A stretch of DNA of 28,857 nt from JBDTMT01 sp033764095 (GTDB lineage Bacteria; Desulfobacterota; Binatia; HRBIN30; CADEER01). The notes under the pieces were generated by a model. It saw nothing but the letters and a program-made list of their open reading frames with translations, ran no database searches and was not told where the DNA came from. The DNA lies in NCBI GenBank assembly GCA_033764095.1, contig JANRJF010000433.1, positions 1 to 28,857 of the forward strand, written 5' to 3'. Made by a program: the position numbers and the translations under genes. This document shows, piece after piece, positions 20,636 to 27,906 of the stretch (the stretch's first letter is position 1; the number at the start of each line of letters is the position of its first letter).

Positions 20636-21770
20636 CGCCGCGCGTCTGGCGGCGGCGTTCGGAACGTTGGCAGTCCTCGCGTCAGCGAGTGCGGCCGGCG
20701 CGGCGACGTTGCGGGTGATCAACCGCGACGGCCCGGGCGAGGGGTTCAACGACCCAACCCCGGTGGCGCCGATAGGCGGCAATCCCGGCACCACCCTCGG
20801 CGCGCAGCGCCTGATCGCCTTTCAGTACGCCGCCGACATCTGGGGCGAGCACCTGATCAGTCCGTTCGAGATCCGCATCTCCGCCACCTTCGATCCGCTG
20901 ACCTGCAACTCCAACAGCGTCACGCTCGGGACAGCCGGGCCGGTCTCGGTGATGGAGAACTTCAGCGGCGCGCCGCGCCGCGACACCTTCTATCCGGCCG
21001 CGCTGGCCAACATCCTGCACGGTGGCGATCTCGATCCGAACGAGGACGAGATCGAAGCGGTGTTCAACAGCAGCTTCGGCACCACCTGTCCGTTTCCCGC
21101 CGGCTGGTACTACGGGCTCGACGCCAGCGGCTTCGGCGACGATTCCGATTTCGTCACCGTGGTGATGCACGAGCTCGGCCACGGGCTCGGCTTTCTCAGC
21201 CTGGTCGACGTCGAGACCGGCGCGCGCTTCATGGGCTCCGACGACGTCTTCAGTCTCTTCCTGATCAGCGCGCGGACCAACGAGCGTTTCCTCGACATGA
21301 CCGCGTCCGAGCGACGCAACGCGATCGAGGACACCGGCTTCCTGCGCTGGGACGGCGGCGCGGTGGTGGCGGCGAGCGGCAGCGTGCAGGTCGGCGCCGA
21401 CGAGCTCGGTCGCGTCGAGCTGTACGCGCCCGCGTTCGCGCAGGTCGGGTCGTCGGTCAGCCACTGGAGCGACGACGTTGCGCCGGCCGAGCTGCTGGCG
21501 CCGTTCTTCGTCGGCCCCAATCACCAGCCCGGGCTGGCGCTGCCGGCGTTGGTCGACATCGGTTGGACGACCACCAGCGGCGGCAGCTGCGCCGGCGACT
21601 GCGCCGGCAACGGCACGGTGACCATCGACGATCTGATCCTCGCGGTGCGCGTCGCGCTCGGCGAGAGCCCGGTGACGGTCTGCCTGGCGGCCGATCGCAG
21701 CGGCGACGGCGAGGTCAGCATCGACGACCTGATCGCCGCCGTCGGCTCAGCGTTGAACGGCTGCGGCTGA
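20628..21770 (+). CDS. Secreted zinc metalloprotease with C-terminal dockerin-like EF-hand pair
   Basis: From GTG 20628, the 380-residue protein has a signal peptide (about 1-25), a protease-like domain with VVMHELGHGLGF (His181, Glu182, His185), and a C-terminal module (about 323-380). The HExxHxxGF motif is metzincin-like, but the usual third His after GF is absent (LSLVD); a downstream SHWSDD could provide it. The C-terminal module has two calcium-loop repeats bounded by cysteines, GDCAGNGTVTIDDLILAV and DRSGDGEVSIDDLIAAV, in the style of dockerin type I. Such CxGDC...D-x-N/S-x-D-G modules are frequent on exported proteins of environmental GC-rich bacteria. It probably acts outside the cell. 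The start overlaps the small exported protein gene by 8 bases. Confidence 0.82.
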   Translation: MSSAARLAAAFGTLAVLASASAAGAATLRVINRDGPGEGFNDPTPVAPIGGNPGTTLGAQRLIAFQYAADIWGEHLISPFEIRISATFDPLTCNSNSVTLGTAGPVSVMENFSGAPRRDTFYPAALANILHGGDLDPNEDEIEAVFNSSFGTTCPFPAGWYYGLDASGFGDDSDFVTVVMHELGHGLGFLSLVDVETGARFMGSDDVFSLFLISARTNERFLDMTASERRNAIEDTGFLRWDGGAVVAASGSVQVGADELGRVELYAPAFAQVGSSVSHWSDDVAPAELLAPFFVGPNHQPGLALPALVDIGWTTTSGGSCAGDCAGNGTVTIDDLILAVRVALGESPVTVCLAADRSGDGEVSIDDLIAAVGSALNGCG

Positions 21771-21778
21771 GCGCGCGC

Positions 21779-22069
21779 TCACGGCGCGTCGGGGTCGGGC
21801 GGCTGCGCGTCGGGGAACGGGATCTCGTCGTGCGCGCGCGGCTGGGCATCCGGGTACTGGATCTCGTCGTGCGACCGCGGCTTGGCGTCCGGGTACTGGA
21901 TCTCGTCCGGGTCGCCGATCTTCTTCGGCTGCGGCACGTCGAGCCCGTCGTCCTCGTCGACGTCGGTATCGACGCCGGCGTGCGCCGGACGCACGGCGAG
22001 CGGCGCGGTGAGCGCCAGGACGACGAGGCCGAGGCGAAGCAGGCGAGCGAGACAGCCGACAGGGCGCAT
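21779..22069 (-). CDS. Exported protein with tandem 13-residue acidic repeats
   Basis: The 96-residue product has a signal peptide (ARLLRLGLVVLALTAPLAV, cleavage probably after AHA) and a good GGAGG ribosome site. The mature part holds an acidic segment (VDTDVDEDDGLDVPQPKK) and three tandem copies of a 13-residue unit: DEIQYPDAKPRSH, DEIQYPDAQPRAH and DEIPFPDAQPPDP. In DNA these are 39-base repeats between about 21785 and 21910. I know of no family. The acidic, proline-containing repeats suggest a disordered metal- or surface-binding tail. It converges with the secreted metalloprotease gene with 8 bases between stops. Confidence 0.75.
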   Translation of the reverse strand: MRPVGCLARLLRLGLVVLALTAPLAVRPAHAGVDTDVDEDDGLDVPQPKKIGDPDEIQYPDAKPRSHDEIQYPDAQPRAHDEIPFPDAQPPDPDAP

Positions 22070-22139
22070 GGGGTGATCCTCCGAGCGTCAGTGTAGCAGC
22101 GCCGGCGCGCCGTGCAGCGGCGAATCGCCGTCGCCGGCC

Positions 22140-23015
22140 TCAGCCCCTCGGCGCCAGCGCTTCCAACACCGTCAGGTCGGGACCCGGGATCCCGTCGGCG
22201 CGCAGCGGCTGGATGCAGACGTGGTCGGCGCCGGCGTCGTAGTGCGCCTGGATGCGGGCGCGGATCTGGTCGGCGCTGCCCCAGGCGACGATCGCGTCGA
22301 CCAGTCGGTCGCTACCGCCGTTGGCGATGTCGTCGTCGGTGAAGCCGAGCCACTTCAGGTTGTTCTGATAGTTCGGCAGGCCGAGGTAGATCTGCATGGT
22401 GGCGCGGGCGACGGCGCGGGCGTTGGCCGGGTCGGTCTCCAGCAGCACTTTCTGCTCCGGCGCCAGCCAGCGATCGGGGCCAAGAATCTCGCGCGCCCGC
22501 TTGGTGTGCTCGGGCGTGGTGAAATACGGATGCGCGCCGCGCGCCATCTCCTTGGCGACGCGCAGCATCGCCGGGCGCAGGGCGGCGAGCACGATCGGTG
22601 ACTCCTCGGTCGGTTCGGGGCCGCGGTAGAGCGCGCCGCGCATGGCGTCGAGGTACTCGCGCATCGCCGCCACCGGTTTGCGGTACTCGTGCCCGCGCAC
22701 GCCGGTGACCAGGTGCGAGTGCGAGACGCCGAGCCCGAGGGCGAAGCGGCCGCCGGACAATTCGCCGAGCGTCTGCTGCGTCGCGCGCATGGTCATCGCG
22801 TCGCGCGCGTAGATGTTGGCGATGCCGGTGGCGAATTGCAGCCGCTCGGTGCGCGCGATCAGGAAGCCGAGCAAGGCGAACGGGTCGCGGCCGATCGCCT
22901 CGGGAAGCCACAGCGTCGTATAGCCGAGTGCCTCGATGCGCTGGCAGAAGGTGGCAGCATCCGCCGCCGACATCAGATCGAGAAAGGTCCAGACTCCCAG
23001 TCGTCCCAGCTGCAT
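22140..23015 (-). CDS. LLM-class F420-dependent-type oxidoreductase
   Basis: The 291-residue protein is of the luciferase-like monooxygenase superfamily with a TIM-barrel fold: RIEALGYTTLWLPEAIGRDP, FATGIANIYARDAMTMRATQ, LGELSGGRFALGLGVSHSHL, and the terminal AGADHVCIQPL. This set matches the subgroup usually annotated as probable F420-dependent oxidoreductase. Members use reduced F420 or flavin to reduce or oxygenate small molecules; the substrate is not deducible and no F420 biosynthesis gene lies nearby. A GGGAGGA ribosome site precedes ATG 23015. It is the last gene before tRNA-Ser(GGA). Confidence 0.9.
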   Translation of the reverse strand: MQLGRLGVWTFLDLMSAADAATFCQRIEALGYTTLWLPEAIGRDPFALLGFLIARTERLQFATGIANIYARDAMTMRATQQTLGELSGGRFALGLGVSHSHLVTGVRGHEYRKPVAAMREYLDAMRGALYRGPEPTEESPIVLAALRPAMLRVAKEMARGAHPYFTTPEHTKRAREILGPDRWLAPEQKVLLETDPANARAVARATMQIYLGLPNYQNNLKWLGFTDDDIANGGSDRLVDAIVAWGSADQIRARIQAHYDAGADHVCIQPLRADGIPGPDLTVLEALAPRG

Positions 23016-23122
23016 CGCGTCCTCCCGTGCAGGCGTTCGCTAGCAGCGTCGCGCGGTGCGGTCGAGTCGCGCGGCGGCGTGGTTGACCTGCTGGGCGCGA
23101 ATCGGCAACGTACCGCGCCGAC

Positions 23123-23208
23123 GGAGAGGTGTCCGAGTGGCCGAAGGAGCGCGCTTGGAAAGCGCGTATACCCAAAAGGTATCGAGGGTTCGAATCCCTC
23201 CCTCTCCG
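23123..23208 (+). tRNA. tRNA-Ser(GGA)
   Basis: A second class II serine tRNA: acceptor GGAGAGG / CCTCTCC identical to the CGA isoacceptor, anticodon stem CGCGC / GCGCG around TTGGAAA (anticodon GGA, reading UCC and UCU), a long variable arm (ATACCCAAAAGGTAT) and T-arm GGTTCGAATCC. The discriminator is G and CCA is not encoded. It lies directly before the SRP RNA, as in many bacterial genomes. Confidence 0.96.
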
Positions 23209-23286
23209 CTCGTTTCGCGCCGCGGGCGGTTGCGCCGCGGTGTGGCGGGGGCTACGAACTGAGGCGAGGGCGGTGGATGCGTACGA

Positions 23287-23392
<106 letters not shown>

Positions 23393-23433
23393 TGGTACGC
23401 ATCGCCGAACGATCGAGCGAGGCGAGGGCGGGC

Positions 23434-25122
23434 ATGGCGTATCAGGTGTCGGCGCGCCGGTGGCGGCCACAGACCTTCGCTGATCTGGTCGGCCAGGAGC
23501 ACGTGTCCCGCACGCTGGCCAATGCCATCATCGCCGGGCGCGTCGCGCACGCCTTCCTGTTCACCGGCGTGCGCGGCGTCGGCAAGACCACCGCCGCGCG
23601 CATCCTCGCCAAGGCGCTCAACTGCGAGCAGGGACCGACGCCGACCCCCTGCAATGCGTGTACGAACTGCGTCGAGATCACCGCCGGCGCCGCGGTCGAC
23701 GTCCTGGAGATCGACGGCGCCTCGAACACCGGCGTCGACGACGTGCGCGAGATCATCGAGAACGTGCGTTACCAGGCGGCCAAGAGCCGCTATAAACTGT
23801 ACATCATCGACGAGGTGCACATGCTCTCGAACAGCGCGTTCAACGCGCTGTTGAAGACGCTCGAGGAGCCCCCGGCGCACGTCAAGTTCATCTTCGCCAC
23901 CACCGACCCGCACAAGCTGCCGGCGACCGTGCAGTCGCGCTGCCAGCGGTACGATTTCCGCCGCATCCCGCTGGCCGCCGTCGTGGCGCGCCTGCGGCAG
24001 ATCGTCGAGGCGGACGAGATCCGCAACAGCGACCAGGCGCTGTTCATCCTGGCGCGCGAGGGCGAGGGCAGCATGCGCGACGCGCAGTCGCTGCTCGACC
24101 AGGTGCTGGCCGGCGCGACGCCGGGCGCCGTGGTCGAGGACGCGCAGGTGCTCGATCTGCTCGGCCTCGCCGACCGCGCGGCCATTGCGGCGCTGGCCGA
24201 TGCGGTCATCGACCGCGACCCGGCGCGCGTGCTGGCGCCGCTCGACGAGGCCTACCAGCGCGGCTGCGACCTGCGCCGCTTCACCCGCGACCTGCTGGAG
24301 CACTTCCGCAACCTGGCGGTCGCCAAGGTGAGCGGCGGCGCTCTGCTGCCCGATCTTGCCGACGCCGAGGTCGCCGCGTTGCGCGGCCAGGCGGAGCGCA
24401 TCGCGGCGGCCGACTGTGATCGCGCCTTCAACGTGCTGCTGGCGGCGGACGACGAGGTGGCGCGCGCGCCGGACCCGAAGCTGGTGCTGGAGATGGCGCT
24501 GCTCAAGCTCGCCAGCCTGCCGCCGCTGGTGCCGGTCGACGAGCTGCTCACCCGCCTCGACGGACTGGACGCGCGCCTGCGCGGTGGTGCGGTCGCGCCC
24601 CGCCCCGCCGCGGCACCGTCTGCTCCTGCACCGCGCGCCGCCAGTCCGGCACGTGCCACGACGGCGGCGGCGCGCAGCGAGCCGGCGCCCGCGTCGGCGC
24701 CGGCCAGCGCCCCGGCGGCCGGCGCCGATCCGGCGGCGACCTGGGGCGACTTCGTCACCTTCGCGCAGACGCGCCGGCCGACGCTCGCCGACCACCTGAG
24801 CAAGTGCGCCGTACGCGGGCTGGACGGCGGCGTCGGCCTCACCGCGACCAAGGGCTTCCGCTTCGACTACCTGTCGCGCAAGGATCACCAGAATGAGATC
24901 GAAGAGCTGGCCGCCTCGTTCTACGGCCGTCCGGTGCGCGTGCTGATCCAGGCCGGCGATGTCGGCGCCGCGCCGACACCGGAGACGCCGGTGAAACCGT
25001 CCGGCGCGGAGATGAAGAACGCCGCGCTGGCACATCCGACCGTGCAGGCGGCGGTGGCGATCCTCGGCGGCGAAGTGGCCGAGGTGCGCGAGCGGCGTCC
25101 GCGGCGACGGGAGGCGGAATGA
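23434..25122 (+). CDS. dnaX: DNA polymerase III subunit tau (gamma/tau)
   Basis: The 562-residue clamp-loader ATPase has the start YQVSARRWRPQTFADLVGQE, Walker A GVRGVGKT (45-52), a zinc module with Cys64, Cys73, Cys76 and Cys79, Walker B IIDEVHML (124-131), LLKTLEEPP, and the sensor/arginine-finger region TVQSRC (165-170). The tau tail begins with an Ala/Pro-rich linker (about 385-430), then a domain for polymerase and helicase contact. No A-rich slippery heptamer is seen, so a frameshifted gamma form is not evident. The stop overlaps ybaB (ATGA). Confidence 0.97.
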   Translation: MAYQVSARRWRPQTFADLVGQEHVSRTLANAIIAGRVAHAFLFTGVRGVGKTTAARILAKALNCEQGPTPTPCNACTNCVEITAGAAVDVLEIDGASNTGVDDVREIIENVRYQAAKSRYKLYIIDEVHMLSNSAFNALLKTLEEPPAHVKFIFATTDPHKLPATVQSRCQRYDFRRIPLAAVVARLRQIVEADEIRNSDQALFILAREGEGSMRDAQSLLDQVLAGATPGAVVEDAQVLDLLGLADRAAIAALADAVIDRDPARVLAPLDEAYQRGCDLRRFTRDLLEHFRNLAVAKVSGGALLPDLADAEVAALRGQAERIAAADCDRAFNVLLAADDEVARAPDPKLVLEMALLKLASLPPLVPVDELLTRLDGLDARLRGGAVAPRPAAAPSAPAPRAASPARATTAAARSEPAPASAPASAPAAGADPAATWGDFVTFAQTRRPTLADHLSKCAVRGLDGGVGLTATKGFRFDYLSRKDHQNEIEELAASFYGRPVRVLIQAGDVGAAPTPETPVKPSGAEMKNAALAHPTVQAAVAILGGEVAEVRERRPRRREAE

Positions 25123-25430
25123 AGGGCATTGGCGATCTGTTCAAGCAGGCGCAGGATCTGCAGGAGCAGCTGCAGCGCGTGCAGGCCGAAGCGGCCGAGC
25201 GCACCACGCAGGCGTCGTCCGGCGGCGGCATGGTCACCGCGACGGTGAACGGGCGCCTGGAGCTGGTGGGCCTGCGCATCGAGCCGTCGGTGTTGCAGGG
25301 CGGCGACGTCGAGATGGTGCAGGACCTGATCATCGCCGCGGTCAACCAGGCGGTGCGCGGCGCGCAGCAACAGATGGCGGACGAGATGAGTAAGCTGACC
25401 GGCGGCCTGAAGATCCCCGGTCTGTCGTAG
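25119..25430 (+). CDS. ybaB: YbaB/EbfC nucleoid-associated protein
   Basis: The 103-residue protein matches the family: an N-terminal helix with repeated Gln (GDLFKQAQDLQEQLQRVQAE), the GGGMVTATVNGRLELVGLRI sheet, and DLIIAAVNQAVRGAQQQMAD. It forms a dimer that binds DNA without strong sequence preference. It is encoded between dnaX and recR in a four-base overlap with dnaX, the usual order across bacteria. Confidence 0.96.
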   Translation: MKGIGDLFKQAQDLQEQLQRVQAEAAERTTQASSGGGMVTATVNGRLELVGLRIEPSVLQGGDVEMVQDLIIAAVNQAVRGAQQQMADEMSKLTGGLKIPGLS

Positions 25431-25476
25431 GTATCTCCATGGGTGGAGTGCGGTGGGGAGGGGAGGCGGAGCAGGT

Positions 25477-26076
25477 ATGGCAAGTGTCCCAGCGCCATTG
25501 GCGCGCGTGATCCAAGAACTGGTCAAGCTGCCCGGCATCGGCGAGAAAACGGCGACGCGGCTGGCGTTCCATCTCACCCGCACCGAGCGCGGCCACGTCG
25601 ACGCGCTGGCCGCGTCGCTGACCGCGCTGCGCGACGAGCTGCACACCTGTTCGATGTGCTGCGCGCTGGCCGGCTGCGATCCGTGCGAGCTGTGCGCCGA
25701 CCCGCAGCGGGTCGCCGACCAGGTGTGCGTGGTCGAGGAGTCGGCCGACCTCGCCGCGGTCGAGCGCGTCGGCTTCTTCCGCGGCCGCTACCACGTCCTC
25801 GGCGGCACGCTGGCGCCGCTCGACGGCGTCGGCCCGGACGAGCTCAACGTGAAGCCGTTGCTGCGCCGGCTGGAGGCGGGCGGGGTGCGCGAAGTGATCA
25901 TCGCCACCAACCCGACCACCGAGGGCGAGGCGACGGCGCTCTACCTGGCGCGGCTCATCAAGCCGGTCGGCGTGCGCGTCACCCGCATCGCCCACGGCCT
26001 GCCGATGGGCGGCGACGTCGAGTACGCCGACCTCGCGACGCTCGGTAAGGCGCTCGAAGGCCGGCGAGAGATGTAG
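25477..26076 (+). CDS. recR: Recombination mediator RecR
   Basis: The 199-residue protein contains the helix-hairpin-helix LPGIGEKTATRLAFHL (18-33), a zinc finger with Cys58, Cys61, Cys70 and Cys73, and a TOPRIM domain with the acidic VVEESAD (85-91), followed by the Walker-B-like and C-terminal segments IIATNPTTEGEATALYLA and IAHGLPMGGDVEYADLATL. RecR acts with RecF and RecO to load RecA at gaps. Start ATG 25477 follows a GGAGGCGGAGCAGG ribosome site; upstream in-frame codons lie in that site. Confidence 0.97.
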   Translation: MASVPAPLARVIQELVKLPGIGEKTATRLAFHLTRTERGHVDALAASLTALRDELHTCSMCCALAGCDPCELCADPQRVADQVCVVEESADLAAVERVGFFRGRYHVLGGTLAPLDGVGPDELNVKPLLRRLEAGGVREVIIATNPTTEGEATALYLARLIKPVGVRVTRIAHGLPMGGDVEYADLATLGKALEGRREM

Positions 26077-26078
26077 GT

Positions 26079-26145
26079 CACAGGCAAAAAAAGTTAGCCG
26101 CTCGTAGTTGCGGCGGAAAGCATCCTGTGTCAGGAAACCCCTGAC
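26079..26145 (+). other. Candidate structured RNA between recR and ompA
   Basis: Two neighbouring stem-loops can form: CACAGG / CCTGTG (26079-26084 and 26124-26129), enclosing an A-rich bulge and the inner stem GCCGC / GCGGC (26097-26101 and 26110-26114), and then GTCAGG / CCTGAC (26129-26134 and 26140-26145). I could not assign it to a riboswitch class. Parts (CACAGGCAAA, GGAAAGCATCC) recall the c-di-GMP-I motif but the second domain is missing. Confidence 0.3.
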
Positions 26146-26180
26146 TGACGTTCCTATGTGAGACCGCGCAGGCTAGCGGC

Positions 26181-26209
26181 TTGACAGGCATCGCGGTCGA
26201 TGGCAAAGG
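26181..26209 (+). promoter_or_regulatory. Possible promoter of the OmpA-family gene
   Basis: A perfect -35 element TTGACA occurs at 26181-26186, about 75 bases before the ATG. The matching -10 position has only a weak element (GCAAAG at about 26203). If real, transcription starts downstream of the stem-loops at 26079-26145, which would then not be part of this transcript. Confidence 0.25.
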
Positions 26210-26262
26210 GCAAAACGTTGTCATCAAAGGAATCCGACCATCCATCGCGGAGGAGGTGGCAG

Positions 26263-27279
26263 ATGAGAAAGACCTTGATGCAACTGGCGACCCTCGGTGC
26301 GCTTGGCGCGCTGCTGGCAATCGCTCCCCGGGCGGCTTCGGCCGACGACTACGAGCTGCAGGGCCGTTGGTTCGGTGGTACCGACATCGGCGTGATGCAG
26401 CCGCTCAACGCGCTCGACCGGTACGTGACCACCGGCGGCGTGCTGGCGCCGTTTGTCGGCTACAAGTTCTTCGACGACAAGGACTTGCAGTTGAACTTCG
26501 GTCTGCTCGGGCAGATGCAGTTCATCGGCGCGGGTGCCGATCCCTGCACCGGCTGCACGCGCGGGCTGAATGACAACACGATGCTGGCGCTGGCGTTCCA
26601 CGCCGGTCCGCGCATCTCGCTGCCGTACGGGCCGCTCGAATTCTACGGCCAGGCGCAGGGCGGCGTGCTCACCGGCATCGCGCCGGAGGCGCCGTCGGCG
26701 ATCTCCGACACGTCGGCCGGTTTCCTCGCCGGTGGCGGTCTGAACTACGCGCTGACCGACACCTTCAGCCTCGGCCTGTTCGCCAACTGGAACCGCTGGT
26801 ACCAGCGCGTCCATGGCGTCGGCGACGTGCGTTACGTCAACACCGGCATCCAGGTGATGCTGCAGCAGCCGCAGGAAGCTGCCCCGGCTCCGGTCGCGCA
26901 GGTTCCGCCGCCGCCGCCGCCGCCGCCGGCTCCGCCGATGAAGAAGAAGATCGTCCTGCGTGGCGTGAACTTCGACTTCGACAAGTACAACATCCGTCCC
27001 GACGCGGTGCCCATCCTCGAGCAGGCCTGCAAGACGCTCAAGGAGGAGCCGAACATCGACGTGTCGTGCGACGGCTACACCGACGCGATCGGTACGGTGG
27101 CGTACAACCAGGCGCTGTCTGAGCGCCGCGCCAACGCCGTCCGCCAGTGGCTGATCAAGTGCGGCGTGCCGGCTTCGCGCCTCAGTGCGCGCGGCTTCGG
27201 CAAGAGCAACCCGGTGGCGACCAACGATACCGCCGAGGGTCGGGCTCAGAACCGCCGCACCGAGCTGCTCGTCAAGTAA
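26263..27279 (+). CDS. OmpA-family outer-membrane protein
   Basis: The 338-residue protein has a signal peptide (LGALGALLAIAPRAASA), a beta-barrel-like N-terminal domain (about 27-205) with alternating hydrophobic strands and a CTGC pair, a proline linker (QVPPPPPPPPAPP, about 213-225), and a C-terminal peptidoglycan-binding OmpA domain (about 235-338). The latter has LRGVNFDFDKYNIRPDAVPI, DVSCDGYTDAIG, LSERRANAVRQWL, SARGFGKSNPV and the closing RAQNRRTELLV; the peptidoglycan-holding Asp and Arg are in TDAIG and NRR. It would tie the outer membrane to the cell wall. A GAGGAGGTGG ribosome site and strong terminator indicate a well-expressed single gene. Confidence 0.93.
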   Translation: MRKTLMQLATLGALGALLAIAPRAASADDYELQGRWFGGTDIGVMQPLNALDRYVTTGGVLAPFVGYKFFDDKDLQLNFGLLGQMQFIGAGADPCTGCTRGLNDNTMLALAFHAGPRISLPYGPLEFYGQAQGGVLTGIAPEAPSAISDTSAGFLAGGGLNYALTDTFSLGLFANWNRWYQRVHGVGDVRYVNTGIQVMLQQPQEAAPAPVAQVPPPPPPPPAPPMKKKIVLRGVNFDFDKYNIRPDAVPILEQACKTLKEEPNIDVSCDGYTDAIGTVAYNQALSERRANAVRQWLIKCGVPASRLSARGFGKSNPVATNDTAEGRAQNRRTELLVK

Positions 27280-27303
27280 GCGATCGGCTCTTGTCTGAAC
27301 CAG

Positions 27304-27339
27304 GGGGCGAGGCGCGACAGCGCCTCGCCCCTTCTTTTT
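27304..27339 (+). terminator. Rho-independent terminator after the OmpA-family gene
   Basis: GGGGCGAGGCGC and GCGCCTCGCCCC form a perfect 12-base stem with loop GACA, followed by TTCTTTTT. It is the only classic terminator with a T run in the window. Confidence 0.93.
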
Positions 27340-27435
27340 GGTCGCGCGGTCGCGCGCTGACCTGCGGCGCATACCGTCGCCCCCGATCGCCGGTGCGTCA
27401 GCACTCGATCCAGCTCACGGCGCCGCTCCGCGGCA

Positions 27436-27458
27436 CCGGCCGACACGAGGTCGGCCGG
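27436..27458. terminator. Hairpin between converging genes, possible terminator
   Basis: CCGGCCGAC and GTCGGCCGG form a perfect 9-base stem with a 5-base loop. It sits 65 bases beyond the stop of the minus-strand GFA gene. No T run follows on either strand. Confidence 0.35.
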
Positions 27459-27522
27459 CTACCCAGGGGCGTCATGTGCGGCACGCACGCCTCCCCAGCG
27501 ACGAAGCGACGGCGGGCGGCGC

Positions 27523-27891
27523 TCAGCGGATGCGCTCGACGTTCGCTTCCCAAGCAGCGCCGTCGAAGGGGCTGACGTTGAACTGCCGCCAGGCGTCGCC
27601 GTCGAGGCAGCGGATGTTGACGTCGATGTCGTTCGGATGCGAGCGCGGCACGTAGAACGGGTGGATGCCGCAGGTGCGGCAGAAGGTGTGCTGCGCGACA
27701 CCGGTGTTGAAGCGGTAGGTGGTGAGCTGGTCGGCGCCGCACAGCACCGTGAAGCGCGCGCGCGGGACGATCACGTGCAGAATGCCCTTCTTGGTGCACA
27801 TCGAGCAGTTGCAGTCGATCGCCTCGCGATTCTCCAGCACGACGCGAAAGCGCACCGCGCCGCAGTGACAGCCGCCCTCGTAGGTCTCCAT
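27523..27891 (-). CDS. GFA-family zinc protein
   Basis: The 122-residue protein contains the cysteine pattern GGCHCGAVRF (Cys8, Cys10), DCNCSMCTKKG (Cys27, Cys29, Cys32) and FCRTCGIHPFYVPRS (Cys71, Cys74), with the family-typical HPNDIDVNIRCLDG after it. It belongs to the subgroup with C-x-T-C-G-I-H-P-F, distinct from the copy at 3261-3665. Substrate unknown. Its start lies 15 bases after the AsmA-family stop, so the two are probably co-transcribed. Confidence 0.92.
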   Translation of the reverse strand: METYEGGCHCGAVRFRVVLENREAIDCNCSMCTKKGILHVIVPRARFTVLCGADQLTTYRFNTGVAQHTFCRTCGIHPFYVPRSHPNDIDVNIRCLDGDAWRQFNVSPFDGAAWEANVERIR

Positions 27892-27906
27892 CGCATCTCC
27901 TCGCGC

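Noticed and set aside
19160..23208. Integrative element with attachment sites in the two tRNA-Ser genes
   Set aside because: No integrase gene is in the block, and the shared sequences are limited to normal conserved tRNA segments; kept only as a possible recombination hotspot.
23434..25122. Programmed frameshift in dnaX producing a gamma form
   Set aside because: No A-rich slippery heptamer followed by a stem-loop was seen in the linker region.
26079..26145. c-di-GMP-I (GEMM) riboswitch
   Set aside because: CACAGGCAAA and GGAAAGCATCC look similar to the first domain, but the second helix and tetraloop receptor are missing and the pairing differs.
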